A program made the position numbers and the translations under genes. A stretch of 64,000 bases of DNA from JAFKFH01 sp017307375. GTDB taxonomy: Bacteria > Pseudomonadota > Alphaproteobacteria > Ferrovibrionales > Ferrovibrionaceae. Location of the stretch: NCBI GenBank assembly GCA_965229335.1, contig OZ245874.1:2790001-2854000 (forward strand), read 5' to 3'. Positions 42,156-51,713 of the stretch are shown piece after piece. The notes under the pieces are model-generated. The model searched no databases, was not told where the DNA came from, and saw nothing but the letters and a program-made list of their open reading frames with translations. Each line of letters starts with the position of its first letter. The first letter of the stretch is position 1.

Positions 42156-43489
42156 CGCCACGCCCGGCGGCTGGCCGGTATGCCGGCCCAGTCTTCCGAC
42201 GCTGCGCCGGTCGCACGCCTCAGGCTGCCGACCGCGAGAGTCGCGGCGCCGGCCGCGATGTAGAGCACCGCCCAGGTCTTGGGGCCGACATAGGCGCCGG
42301 ATGCCTGGCCCAGCACGGCCCAGGCCATGAAGCAGAACAAGGCTGACGGCACGCCGATCTGGCGCAGCCACAGGGCAAGCGCCGCGGCGATCGCGCCGCC
42401 CATGACGATGCCGAGATAGATCCAGTGCAGCCAGAAATAGTTGGTCAGGATCTCCGGCCCGCTCGAGAAGTCCCAGCCGGCCGAGAATTGCGGCGAGCGC
42501 ACGAAGACGTTCATCACCAGATCGGCGATGAACGGTTCGGCGGTCAGCCCCGCCCCGGCCCACGGATGCACCTTGAAGATTTCCAGGGCGACCAGCATCG
42601 GCCCGGTCACGCGAAAGAAGAAGGACGGATCGTTGCCGCCATCGATCGTCCGCAGCCGTTCGGCGAAGACGATCGAGCCGACGATCGCCGCGGCGATCAG
42701 CAGCAGCGCCGACAGCACGACGACGGTGATGGCGCGGTTGAACGAGGCGGGCTGGCCCGGGACCCGGCCGGCGACGAACAGCTCATAGGGCATGACCAGG
42801 ACGAGCATCAGCAGCAAAGTCGGACCGGGCATGGCGACGACGCCCACGCCCGCCATCGCCAGATAGCCGAGAAGCTTCCACCGCCAGCGGCTGAGCACCA
42901 GCCACGCAAAGCCGTAGAGCGTATAGGCGAAGGTCACGGCCGAGGGCTCGGAGGTAAACCATTTCGGGCGGATGCGGCCATAGAGGATCTGATCGCGCAG
43001 ATCGGAGTCGTAGACCCCCGAATCGTAGATCTTGATCCGCACCGCGTCGCTGACCGGGCGTAGCCCGGCGTAGGATTCGAGCAGGCAGCCGATCAGCATG
43101 AACAGGCAGAAGCCGAGGAACAGCCGGGAGAGCTGGTCGCGGTCGGCCCGGATCATCGTCAGGAACAGCCCGTACCCGATAACCAGCGAATAGCTCAGCT
43201 GCAGGAAACCGGTGAAGCGTTTCGACAGCCAGGCAAGATCGGGGCCGACCAGCACGGAGACGAGGTAGAGTGCGAGCACGCCGAAGAGCCCGGCGAGATG
43301 GGCTGGATCGATCTCGTCCCGCCGCCGCCACAGCATGACCAGCCCGGCAAGCCCCGATGGGGCCGCGGTCAGCGGAATTTTCGCCGTGATCGGCAGGGAC
43401 ACGCCGAGATAGATGCCCGCCAGAAACATCGCGACCAGCGCCAGGTCGAGCCAGTCGAGGCGCGAGGCGGGGGCGATCGGCATGCTCAT
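42152..43489 (-). CDS. EPS polymerase / O-antigen ligase-like membrane protein (Wzy-like)
   Basis: 445 residues with about eleven to twelve helices and a large periplasmic loop, the usual architecture of Wzy and WaaL proteins. The loop region (RLRTIDGGNDPSFFFRVTGPMLVALEIFKVHPWAGAGL) resembles the RxxxWxxxxxxxxxxPxxGxG block of O-antigen polymerases. With the flippase at 33775-35283 and the Wza/Wzc-like proteins it completes a Wzx/Wzy-type pathway. It overlaps both neighbours by four bases. Confidence 0.82.
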   Translation of the reverse strand: MSMPIAPASRLDWLDLALVAMFLAGIYLGVSLPITAKIPLTAAPSGLAGLVMLWRRRDEIDPAHLAGLFGVLALYLVSVLVGPDLAWLSKRFTGFLQLSYSLVIGYGLFLTMIRADRDQLSRLFLGFCLFMLIGCLLESYAGLRPVSDAVRIKIYDSGVYDSDLRDQILYGRIRPKWFTSEPSAVTFAYTLYGFAWLVLSRWRWKLLGYLAMAGVGVVAMPGPTLLLMLVLVMPYELFVAGRVPGQPASFNRAITVVVLSALLLIAAAIVGSIVFAERLRTIDGGNDPSFFFRVTGPMLVALEIFKVHPWAGAGLTAEPFIADLVMNVFVRSPQFSAGWDFSSGPEILTNYFWLHWIYLGIVMGGAIAAALALWLRQIGVPSALFCFMAWAVLGQASGAYVGPKTWAVLYIAAGAATLAVGSLRRATGAASEDWAGIPASRRAWR

Positions 43490-44715
43490 CGGCCGGCCAG
43501 CGCACCGTAGAGCACCTCGCCGCGCCGGGCCCAGTCGAAGGCGTCGCGGCAGGCGGCGAATGCGTTCTCCTGCAGATGGTTCAGCAGGTCCAGATCGTCC
43601 ATCGCCGCGAGGATGCCTTCGGCGAGCGCGTCATGGTCGGGGAACAGCATGATGCTTTCCCCATGGCGCAGCGGCATGCCGGCGACAGATCCTTCCAGCG
43701 CGAAGATCGGCAGCCGGTTGAAGACATATTCAAGGACCTTGAGCTTGAATCCGCCGCCCGACCGTTCGGGGACGATGGCGATGCGGGCCCGGTCCATGAA
43801 GCCGGTGACTTCCGGCACCGTGCCGGTCAGCTGGGTTGCCTTGGCCCGGTCGCGCAAAGATTGCAGGAAGCTCTCCTCGGCGCTGCCGATCACCTGCAGT
43901 TCGGCGCCGGCGGCGGCGAAGCGGCGATCGGCCGCGGTGACGAATTCCTCGAGGTTCATCCGCTTGGCGATCCAGTCGAACGACCCGACGATGATGGCCC
44001 GGCGCGGCAAAGGCGGACCGATCCGCCGCCGCAGCACCCGCCGGCCGGCGTAGCCCGGCGTCAGCACGGTCATCGCCCGTTCCGGCCGCCGGCGGCGATA
44101 GAGGTCGAGATCCTCGGCGGTGATCGCCGTGACCAGATCGACATGGTCGACCAGCTGCCGTTCCACACGCGCGACCTTGTAGGCGTCCAGGCGGATCGCC
44201 TGGCGTTTCAGGAAGCGCTGCTGATTGTCGGCGATCGACGAGCGCAGGCTTTCCTCGTGGTTGTGCGATACATAGATCAACCGGGGTCGCCGCCGCGGAT
44301 CGGGATAGCGGCGCAGCACCGGGCCGAGTGCCCATCCGACCGAGATGCCGTCGAAGACGATGCCGTCCCAATCCTGTCGTGCCAGCAGCTCGTCGAGCAA
44401 GCCGTGCATGCCTGGGGTGGCACAGCGATAGGCGGTGTGGGGCAGGGCCGAACGCAGGCTGCCCCAATGCGACAACACCTGGGTTTCGGCCAGCCACCAG
44501 GCAACGTTGCCCTCCCGGTCGCCGCAGCGGCGCGGCGATTCGAGCCGGCTGAGGCCGAGCACCTCGACTTCGGCCCCGGCCCCGGCCAGCGCGTCGATCA
44601 GTCCGCCGGAATAGAGAAACTGGCCGTTGAAGCGCGGTTCCGGGTCGGCGAGGGTCAGCCACAGGCAGCGCGGCGCGGCCGCCGTCATCCGGCGGACGGC
44701 CTGCTCAGTACGCAT
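43486..44715 (-). CDS. Glycosyltransferase, GT4-like
   Basis: 409 residues from the ATG at 44715; an ATG nine codons in is an alternative. The acceptor half starts LWLTLADPEPRFNGQFLYSGGLIDALAGAGAEVEVLG. The donor half has RAIIVGSFDWIAKRMNLEEFV and IAIVPERSGGGFKLKVLEYVFNRLPIFAL, where the first Glu and the later E of the GT4 EX7E motif are visible. It overlaps both neighbouring EPS genes and would act on the lipid-linked repeat unit in the cytoplasm. Confidence 0.85.
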   Translation of the reverse strand: MRTEQAVRRMTAAAPRCLWLTLADPEPRFNGQFLYSGGLIDALAGAGAEVEVLGLSRLESPRRCGDREGNVAWWLAETQVLSHWGSLRSALPHTAYRCATPGMHGLLDELLARQDWDGIVFDGISVGWALGPVLRRYPDPRRRPRLIYVSHNHEESLRSSIADNQQRFLKRQAIRLDAYKVARVERQLVDHVDLVTAITAEDLDLYRRRRPERAMTVLTPGYAGRRVLRRRIGPPLPRRAIIVGSFDWIAKRMNLEEFVTAADRRFAAAGAELQVIGSAEESFLQSLRDRAKATQLTGTVPEVTGFMDRARIAIVPERSGGGFKLKVLEYVFNRLPIFALEGSVAGMPLRHGESIMLFPDHDALAEGILAAMDDLDLLNHLQENAFAACRDAFDWARRGEVLYGALAGR

Positions 44716-46186
44716 GCCGCCCCATGAAGCCGCCGAAGACGGTCCGCAGGATGATCCAGAGGTCGAGTGCGATCGACCAGTTCTCGATGTAGTAGAGGTC
44801 GTGTTCGACGCGCCGCTCGATCTGCTCGATCGTTTCGGTTTCGCCCCGCCAGCCGTTGACCTGGGCCCAACCGGTGATGCCGGGTTTCATCCGATGGCGC
44901 GCGTCGTAGTAGCGTACGGCATCCTGGTAGAGCACCGCGCCGGCCTTGGCCGCCGTCGCATGCGGCCGGGGGCCGACGATCGACATCTCGCCGCGCAGCA
45001 CGTTGAAGAACTGCGGCAGTTCGTCGAGGCTGGTACGGCGGATGAAGGCGCCGACGCGGGTCACGCGCGGATCGTTGCGGCGTGTCAGCTGTTCGGCGTT
45101 CGCATCGCTTTTGTGATGGTACATCGACCGGAATTTCAGCACTTCGATCAGCTGGTTGTTGAGGCCGTAACGCTTCTGCTTGAACAGCACGGGGCCTGGT
45201 GTCTCGATGCGGATCGCGATGGCGACGGCCGCGAGAACCGGCGAGATCAGCAGCAGGATCAGCGCGGCCAGCACGCGGTCCTCGACTTCCTTGGCGATGG
45301 CGCGCCAGTCGCGCAGCGGCCGATCCATCACGTTCAGCATCGTCAGGCCACCAATCTGGCTGGAATCGACCGGCCCGAGCTGGACGCCGAATTCGCCGGC
45401 GCAGAGGCGCACGTCGACCGGCGTCAGGCTCAGCTTGTTGAGCGTCGCGGCGAGGCGCCAATCGGCCGCGGGCGGCACCGCGACGATGACCGCGTCGATC
45501 CGTAGCCGCCGGGAATCGCGCACGAGGTCGTCGACCGTGCCGCGGATCGGATGGCCCATGCAGCGGGCCTGGCTGCCGTCGGCCTGATCGTCATAGACAC
45601 CGACGATCCGGGGCGCCGATTGCGGATGGACGTTGAAATGGCGGATCAGCCGTTGGGCGATCGGGCCGCAGCCGACGATGGCGACCCGCTGGTCCAGCCG
45701 GCCTTGTGCGCGCCATCGGCGGATTTTCCAGTCAAGGCCGAGCCGCGCGGCGGCGAGCAGGACGAAGCCGCCGACGGCCCAGCTGCCGAGCCAGTGGGGC
45801 GAGGCGGTGTCCGCCATGGCCGCCAGGCCCGCCATCGCCGTCATCGCCGCGCCCCAGGCCAGCGCCATGCCGGCCAGGCCGTGCTTGCCCCGGCCGCGCG
45901 GGGTCAGGCCGTGGCTGCCCGACAGCTGCAGCAGGTTGAAACCGAGCAGGCTGCCGAGCAGGACGATCAGCGCCGGCACATGCCAAGCCTCTGCGCGGAA
46001 GGACCAGACGGCGATCGCGCCGGCAGACAGCATTGCGGCGGCGTCGGTGGCGGCAAGCAGGCCGGCGAGCACCGGGGTCGAGACCGGCGCGACATCCTGG
46101 GGCGTGTCGACCGCTGTCATGGCCGCCGCCGGCCTCATCTGTGGAATGGCCTGGGCCATTGCGGACGATCTGCTCTCGGCGCCCAT
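44705..46186 (-). CDS. Undecaprenyl-phosphate sugar phosphotransferase (EPS priming enzyme)
   Basis: About 493 residues from the ATG at 46186 (GGAG eight bases upstream); ATGs at 46207 and 46117 are alternatives. Four to five N-terminal helices precede a Rossmann-like CoA-binding domain (VAIVGCGPIAQRLIRHF) and the bacterial sugar transferase domain, with TPGPVLFKQKRYGLNNQLIEVLKFRSM, RTSLDELPQFFNVLRGEMSIVGPRP and KPGITGWAQVNGWRG. It transfers a sugar phosphate, usually glucose-1-phosphate or galactose-1-phosphate, to undecaprenyl phosphate, as WcaJ and GumD do. This starts each EPS repeat unit. Confidence 0.93.
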   Translation of the reverse strand: MGAESRSSAMAQAIPQMRPAAAMTAVDTPQDVAPVSTPVLAGLLAATDAAAMLSAGAIAVWSFRAEAWHVPALIVLLGSLLGFNLLQLSGSHGLTPRGRGKHGLAGMALAWGAAMTAMAGLAAMADTASPHWLGSWAVGGFVLLAAARLGLDWKIRRWRAQGRLDQRVAIVGCGPIAQRLIRHFNVHPQSAPRIVGVYDDQADGSQARCMGHPIRGTVDDLVRDSRRLRIDAVIVAVPPAADWRLAATLNKLSLTPVDVRLCAGEFGVQLGPVDSSQIGGLTMLNVMDRPLRDWRAIAKEVEDRVLAALILLLISPVLAAVAIAIRIETPGPVLFKQKRYGLNNQLIEVLKFRSMYHHKSDANAEQLTRRNDPRVTRVGAFIRRTSLDELPQFFNVLRGEMSIVGPRPHATAAKAGAVLYQDAVRYYDARHRMKPGITGWAQVNGWRGETETIEQIERRVEHDLYYIENWSIALDLWIILRTVFGGFMGRHAY

Positions 46187-46274
46187 GCATGTCGCTCCGG
46201 ATTCCATGACGATGATGGTCCGAGTGTCGATGATCCGGCGGCCGGGGTCGTGTGTTCAAGTTGGGGCAGGGCGC

Positions 46275-47468
46275 TCAGCCGCCCTGCAGGCTCGCATAGA
46301 CGGCGGTGGCAAAGCTGCGCGGGGTGCGGCGCGTGGCGAAATCCTGGGCCGCTGCGGCATCGACGAACTCGGTCGGACCATCTGTCGCCATGCGGGCAAT
46401 GCCGGCGGCAAGGCTTGCCGGATCGCTGGCGTCGACCGTCAGACCGAGCCGGTTGTCTTCTACCAGCCGGCCGATCAGCCCGAAATCCTGGGCCAGTACC
46501 GGCCGTCCCGCGCGTGCCGCCCACAGCAAAACCCCGCTGGAGCCGACGAAGCGCTGATAGGGGGCCAGCACCACGGCGCTTTGGATGACAAGAGCATCGA
46601 GTTCGGCACCGTCGAACCAGCGATCGGCCAGCTTCAGGACCAGCAGCGGGTTGCTCTGTGCCAATGCCCGGCAGCGCGCGGTCACGTCGTCGCGGATCGC
46701 GGGGTCGAGCCGACCGGCCAGCAGGACCGAAATCCGTGATGCCGTCGCGGCGTCGAGCCGGGCCAGCGCCTCGAGGAGGACCAGCACGCCCTTGCGCTCG
46801 GTCAGGTAGCCGAACAGCAGGAAACCCTGCCGGTCGGCCGGAAAATGGCTGGAGGCATCGCCGTCGTTGGCCGGCGGGCCGACCGGATAGACCGGATCAG
46901 GCAGGCTGCGCAGTTTGTTGCCGCCGGCGTAGTTGATCTCGGCATGGCGGGTGAAATAGGGATCGAGTGTCAGTACCGTCGCCAGATCGCGATGCCTCAG
47001 CATCAGGCGGTAGAGCACCGCCTTGCGGAGATCGCGCAACCGTTCGGCCAGCGAAGGGGCATATGGACGTATGGCGCCGTAATGAACCGATGGCCGGAAC
47101 AGGATTCCCGACAGCCGGCGCCGATCGATGCCCAGGCCAAGCGCCAACGGCAGCGACAGATGGTCGAGGGCGAGGAAATGGCAGGCATCGGCCTTGACCC
47201 GCCGGGCATATCGCCGCATCAGCCACCAGCGGGCGAAGCCCGACACCAGCAGCGACGAATGGCGGCACAGCGCGGCCTCGGCCGGCTTGATGACCAGCAG
47301 GCGGACGCGGTCGTTCAGGCGCGCTGCCAGCGCGGTCTGCAACTCGGGCGCGGCAACGATCCATAGCGTCGCATCGGGGCCGATGGCGGCGGCGTGATCA
47401 ATCAGATGTTCGAGCCATTCGCGCTGGTGCCCTTGTGCATCCGGTTCGAAGATCAGGAGCGTGGCGAT
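46275..47468 (-). CDS. Glycosyltransferase, GT4-like, with unclear start codon
   Basis: About 397 residues if translation starts at an ATC at 47468. Homology begins there (ATLLIFEPDAQGHQREWLEHLI), and AGGTGA lies a few bases upstream. No ATG, GTG or TTG occurs near it in frame; the nearest conventional start is a GTG at 47570, well inside the upstream gene, and an ATG at 47624 is further still. The donor half has LLFGYLTERKGVLVLLEAL, LKLADRWFDGAELDALV and VLAPYQRFVGSSGVLLWAARAGRPVLAQDFGLIG. It belongs to EPS assembly, 88 bases before the priming enzyme gene. Confidence 0.75.
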   Translation of the reverse strand: MATLLIFEPDAQGHQREWLEHLIDHAAAIGPDATLWIVAAPELQTALAARLNDRVRLLVIKPAEAALCRHSSLLVSGFARWWLMRRYARRVKADACHFLALDHLSLPLALGLGIDRRRLSGILFRPSVHYGAIRPYAPSLAERLRDLRKAVLYRLMLRHRDLATVLTLDPYFTRHAEINYAGGNKLRSLPDPVYPVGPPANDGDASSHFPADRQGFLLFGYLTERKGVLVLLEALARLDAATASRISVLLAGRLDPAIRDDVTARCRALAQSNPLLVLKLADRWFDGAELDALVIQSAVVLAPYQRFVGSSGVLLWAARAGRPVLAQDFGLIGRLVEDNRLGLTVDASDPASLAAGIARMATDGPTEFVDAAAAQDFATRRTPRSFATAVYASLQGG

Positions 47469-47472
47469 GTCG

Positions 47473-48687
47473 TCACCTGCCGGCGTAAAGGGTGTCGAGG
47501 CGGGCCATGAAGGCGCCGAGAACCCGCGGTTTGGCGAAATGGCGTTCGACGAAGCTGCGCCCCCGGGCACCAAGCCGGTCGCGCAGCGCGCGGTCGTCGG
47601 CCAGCTTGAGGACGGCGGCGGCAAAGGCGCGGCGATCGTTCGGGGGCACGCACAGAAAGGCGCCGCTCGACGCCTCGAGCTCGGCGAGCGGGCTGCCCGG
47701 CCTGGCCGTCGTGACGAACGGCCGTCCGACCGCCATGATGTTGTAGACCTTGGACGGCACGGCGAACTCGGCGCCTTCGGGGTCCTGCGGCACCAGGTGG
47801 ATATCGCCGAGCGACAGGCCCTCGGCCAGGCGTTCGGGGGGCAGCAGTTCGGCGAGGCTTACATTCTTCAGGCCGCGCGCGGCGATCTCGCCTGCCAGGA
47901 TGTCCGCCTGATTGCCGGAACCGCGCAGGATGATCTCGATATCCGGCCGCAGAACCTGCAGTTCCTCGGCCAGGTCGAGCAGTTGCCCGATGCCCTGCTT
48001 CTTCCCGAGATTGCCGCTGTAGAGAATCTTCAGCGGGCCATCCTCGGCCGGCTCGACCGGCTGGACGCTGACCGTATCGACCCAGATCGGCACCACGTCG
48101 ATCGGGGTGGTGACGCCGATGTCGCGCAGTTGGCGGGCCATGCCCTGCGACAGGACGACGACGAGGTCGGCCCGGTTGAGCACCGTCTTCTCGCACCACC
48201 GCATCGCCTTGACCAGGCCGCCGCCGCCAACCATGCCCAGCCCCTGCGCCAGGCCCGACTGGATATCGTGGACGATCGCGATATGCAGCCCGGCGCGTCG
48301 CCGGGCCATGCCCGCCAGCGCGACGCCGAGAATCGACGGACACAGGGAGAGCACGATGCCGTGCCGCGGCACGCGGCGGGTCACCAATGCCCACAGGCCG
48401 TGGGCCAGAAATGCCGCCTCGCCGAGAATGCGATAGGCGGCGGACCGTCGCCGCGGAATCCAGGACCCGAGGCGCTCGACGCGCACGCCGTTCATCGTCT
48501 CGCGCCTGCGGCCCGCCTCGTAGCCCGGGAAGACCTCGGCGCGTGGATAATGCGGGCGGCCGGTCAGTGCCGTGACGGCGCGGCCGTCCTGCGCCAGCCA
48601 TTCTGCCAGGTCGGCGCAGAACGGGCCGGATCCGATCAGCTCGGGCCGGTAGTACTGGGTCACGAACAGCACGGGGTCGCCGGCCAT
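47473..48687 (-). CDS. Glycosyltransferase, WcaI-like GT4
   Basis: 404 residues from the ATG at 48687, seven bases after the kinase stop; the upstream extension lies inside the kinase gene. The N-terminus VLFVTQYYRPELIGSGPFCADLAEWLAQDGRAVTALTGRPHYP is typical of colanic-acid WcaI-like fucosyltransferases. The donor half has LKILYSGNLGKKQGIGQLLDLA and LVPQDPEGAEFAVPSKVYNIMAVGRPFV with the expected Glu and Ser-Lys pattern. Transfer of fucose is plausible given gmd and fcl, but not shown by the sequence. Confidence 0.88.
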   Translation of the reverse strand: MAGDPVLFVTQYYRPELIGSGPFCADLAEWLAQDGRAVTALTGRPHYPRAEVFPGYEAGRRRETMNGVRVERLGSWIPRRRSAAYRILGEAAFLAHGLWALVTRRVPRHGIVLSLCPSILGVALAGMARRRAGLHIAIVHDIQSGLAQGLGMVGGGGLVKAMRWCEKTVLNRADLVVVLSQGMARQLRDIGVTTPIDVVPIWVDTVSVQPVEPAEDGPLKILYSGNLGKKQGIGQLLDLAEELQVLRPDIEIILRGSGNQADILAGEIAARGLKNVSLAELLPPERLAEGLSLGDIHLVPQDPEGAEFAVPSKVYNIMAVGRPFVTTARPGSPLAELEASSGAFLCVPPNDRRAFAAAVLKLADDRALRDRLGARGRSFVERHFAKPRVLGAFMARLDTLYAGR

Positions 48688-48694
48688 GGCCCGC

Positions 48695-50956
48695 TCAGCG
48701 CGAGCGGACGAGGGCGTGGCGGACATACTGGTAGTCGAGCTGGCCGTGGGCATAGCGCCGATACTCCTTGGCGATCACGCGGGTCATGACGACACCGGCG
48801 ATATCACCGCGGGCATCGATGATCTGCTTCATGGCTTCCATCGCGACTTCCTGGCGCGTCTTGCCCCAGCGGACGGCGAAGACGACCTTGTCCACCATCC
48901 GCGACAGGGTCAGGACCTCGGCCCCGACCAGCGTCGGCGGCGTGTCGATCAGGACGAGATCGTAGCGGTCGGCCAGCGATGCCAGGATCTGCTGCATCCT
49001 GGGACTGGCGAGCATCTGGATCGCCCTCGGATCGGAGGGGCCGGCGACCATGACGTCGAGGCCCGACAAGGCATCGTTGTGGATGGCGTCGTTCAGCGTG
49101 GTGGTCTCGTCGCCGAGAAGCGCGGCCAGCCCGTGTCTGTTCGAGCAGCGGAACAGCTGATGCTGGGTCGGGCAGCGCCAGTCGCAATCGATCAGCAGCA
49201 CCCGCTTTCCGCTCGAGGCCAGCAGGCGGGCCAGCGAGGCGACCAGCACCGACTTGCCCTCGGCCGGTGTCGCCGACGAGAACATGATCGTCTTGGGCGA
49301 CTGCGCCGTCTCCGACAGCTCGATGCCGATATAGAGTTTCCGCAAGGCCTCGGAGAACGGCGAGATCGGCTTGCGCAGGACATGGACCAGCGGCCCGCCG
49401 CGGCCGGCAAGCTGGGGCACCATCGCCAGGACCGGGAATCCGGTCAGCGCCTCGATCTGCTCGGCCCGCCGAAAGCTGCGGTCGACCCCGTCGCGCAGCA
49501 GGGCCAGCGCGGCGCCGACAAGCAGGCCGCCGGCGCAGCCGAGGAAGATCAGCAGCATCTTCGGCGGATAGGACGGCCGGCCCGGCGGCGCGGCCGAGGA
49601 GATCAGCTTCGCGTTCGGCTGCTGGATCGCATCCTGCCCGCCCGTTTGCTTGACGCGTGCCAGCATCGATTCCAGCAGGTTGCGGTCGACCGCGGCATCG
49701 CGTTCGAGGGCGCCCAGACGGATCATCCGGTCGTTGTCGCCGCCCATCTGCTGCTTGGTGCGTTCGAAATTCTGGCTGAGCATGTCGTAGCGCGCAGCGG
49801 CGGTGCGCGCCTCGCGCCGCAGGCTGTCGATGGTCTTGGCGACTTCCGCGCCGACCTTGGAGCGCAGCGAGGCGACCTCGGCGCGGGCCGACACCACCTG
49901 CGGATGGCGATTGCCGTACGAGGCCGAGGCTTCGGCCAGCTTGCGCTCGGCCTCGGCCAGTTGCTGCTTCAGCGACTGGATCAGCGGCGAGTTCAAGACG
50001 TCCGGCATGCTTTCGCCGCCCGATGCACCCTTCAGCGCCTCGGCTTCGCGCAGCTTGGCATCGGCCTGGGCGCGTGCGGTCTGGGCCACGATCAGCTGGC
50101 TGTTGATCTCGGTCATCTGCTGCGATGTCACGCCGGTCGAGGCGCCGACATAGAGCCCGTATTTGCGTCGGTATTCCTCGATAGCGGTTTCGGATTTCTG
50201 CACCTGGTCGCGCAGTTCGGCGATGCGGGTCTGCAGGTATTTCTCGGCTTGCGAGGCCGCGTCGATCTTGTCCTGGCGCTGGCGGTCGAGATAGAGGGTC
50301 GCGACCGTGTTGGCGATCGTCGCGGCCGTCGTCGGTTGCAGCGCCTCGGCCTTGATGCTGAGAACGTGGGAACGTCCGAGCACCGCGACGTCGAGATGGC
50401 CGAGCAGCGTGTCGACGACACGCTGCCGCGTCTCCTCGGGCGTGGCCGGCACCGTCGCCTCGTCCTCGACCCGGCCGAGACCGCCCGGCAGCAGGGCGAT
50501 GTAGCGCGCAGGATCGAGATAGCCGCGCCAGGCGGGCGGCTTGGCCAGTGCGGGATTGAACTCGGGGCTTGCCGTCAGATTGAGCCGGTCGACGACCTGG
50601 GCGGCGAGATCGCGCGACTGGACGGCGAAGCTCTCGTTCTGGACCCGATCCGCATCGGGGCTGACGTCGGAGACCAGCGATTCGACGGCCATCACCCGCA
50701 GCGCCGGAACGCCGACCTGGACGCGCGCCTCGGCGACGTAGCGCGGCGGCAGCGACAGGGCGACGGCCGCCGCCGCACCGCCGCAGACGACGAGCGAGAC
50801 CAGGATGGCGCCGCGATGGCGCCACAGCTTGCGCAACGTCTCGAGAAAGTCCTGAGGGGCGGCTGCGGCGGCCATCGGCAGTGGACTGGCGGCCAGCACC
50901 CGGTCACGGGTGGCGATGCGCCGACGCAGCCGGTTCTGATCGGGCAACTGCATCAT
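48695..50956 (-). CDS. Polysaccharide co-polymerase with tyrosine autokinase domain (Wzc-like)
   Basis: 753 residues. An N-terminal Wzz domain with a first membrane helix (GAILVSLVVCGGAAAAVALSL), a long coiled-coil periplasmic region, and a second helix (KMLLIFLGCAGGLLVGAALALL) precede a BY-kinase domain. The kinase has Walker A SATPAEGKS, Walker A' VLLIDCDWR and Walker B LVLIDTPP. The C-terminus carries a short Tyr cluster (AKEYRRYAHGQLDYQYVRH) for autophosphorylation. It sets chain length and drives export with the Wza-like protein, whose gene overlaps its start by three bases. Confidence 0.93.
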   Translation of the reverse strand: MMQLPDQNRLRRRIATRDRVLAASPLPMAAAAAPQDFLETLRKLWRHRGAILVSLVVCGGAAAAVALSLPPRYVAEARVQVGVPALRVMAVESLVSDVSPDADRVQNESFAVQSRDLAAQVVDRLNLTASPEFNPALAKPPAWRGYLDPARYIALLPGGLGRVEDEATVPATPEETRQRVVDTLLGHLDVAVLGRSHVLSIKAEALQPTTAATIANTVATLYLDRQRQDKIDAASQAEKYLQTRIAELRDQVQKSETAIEEYRRKYGLYVGASTGVTSQQMTEINSQLIVAQTARAQADAKLREAEALKGASGGESMPDVLNSPLIQSLKQQLAEAERKLAEASASYGNRHPQVVSARAEVASLRSKVGAEVAKTIDSLRREARTAAARYDMLSQNFERTKQQMGGDNDRMIRLGALERDAAVDRNLLESMLARVKQTGGQDAIQQPNAKLISSAAPPGRPSYPPKMLLIFLGCAGGLLVGAALALLRDGVDRSFRRAEQIEALTGFPVLAMVPQLAGRGGPLVHVLRKPISPFSEALRKLYIGIELSETAQSPKTIMFSSATPAEGKSVLVASLARLLASSGKRVLLIDCDWRCPTQHQLFRCSNRHGLAALLGDETTTLNDAIHNDALSGLDVMVAGPSDPRAIQMLASPRMQQILASLADRYDLVLIDTPPTLVGAEVLTLSRMVDKVVFAVRWGKTRQEVAMEAMKQIIDARGDIAGVVMTRVIAKEYRRYAHGQLDYQYVRHALVRSR

Positions 50957-51573
50957 CAGAAATACCGCTCGCGCACCGTGATGATATCGCCGGGCCGCAC
51001 GTCCGATTCCGGTGTCGCCGCAAGCTTCTCGCGATGACCGTTGGTGGTGCGGATGATGTAGAACTTCTCTTCATGCGCCCGGTAGGTGAAACCGCCCGCC
51101 AGGGCCACGGCATTCAGGATGCCCATGCCGTTGACGTAGGGGTAGCTGCCGGGCGTCCGTACCTCGCCCAGGATGTAGAAGGGGCGGAAGGTCAGTACCT
51201 CGGCCGCGACGCTCGGGTCCTTGATGTAGTCGGGCGAAAGCTTGTCCGTGATCGCCCGCTGCAACTCGGCGGCGGTCATGCCGCCGGCCGGCACCTGGCC
51301 GATCAGCGGGAACGACAGCATACCGTTGCCGTCGACCGAGTATTCACCGGTAAGGTTGTTCTGGCCGTAGACCGTGATGCGAACCCGGTCGCCGGGACCC
51401 AGCCGGTATTCGTTCGCGGGGCCGAGCGAGGCGGTATTGGGGCGGACCGCGGCCGGTTCCGGCTGTCGCGGCGGGGCCCCTGCCGCGGGATCCAGTGCGC
51501 TCTGGGCCCAGGCGCTTGCCCCCATCGTCAACGCGATCGCGACGGCAAGAGATTGCATCGCTTTGGCCAGCAT
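50956..51573 (-). CDS. Polysaccharide export protein (Wza-like)
   Basis: 205 residues from the ATG at 51573, with GGAGG nine bases upstream; a GTG at 51582 lies too close to the ribosome site. A cleavable signal peptide (MQSLAVAIALTMGASAWAQ) precedes the poly-export domain (YRLGPGDRVRITVYGQNNLTGEYSVDGNGMLSFPLIGQV) and an SLBB-type domain (FYILGEVRTPGSYPYVNGM). No lipobox is visible and it is shorter than E. coli Wza, as in many proteobacterial ExoF-like exporters. It should form the periplasmic/outer-membrane export channel. Confidence 0.9.
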   Translation of the reverse strand: MLAKAMQSLAVAIALTMGASAWAQSALDPAAGAPPRQPEPAAVRPNTASLGPANEYRLGPGDRVRITVYGQNNLTGEYSVDGNGMLSFPLIGQVPAGGMTAAELQRAITDKLSPDYIKDPSVAAEVLTFRPFYILGEVRTPGSYPYVNGMGILNAVALAGGFTYRAHEEKFYIIRTTNGHREKLAATPESDVRPGDIITVRERYF

Positions 51574-51713
51574 GGTCGTCACCCTCCGTCTGGTGGTGGC
51601 GACCTGCAGGATTCGCCCGCGTTCCTACCGGCTTCCGGCGGTCGCCATGACGTCCAGTTCTAACAACGATGCGACGGGGACGGTTGTGACCAATGCGGGG
51701 CAGGACAGGCGGT

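Noticed and set aside
48686..51037. 783-codon plus-strand open frame
   Set aside because: Antisense to the tyrosine autokinase gene, with no recognisable domain and biased composition.
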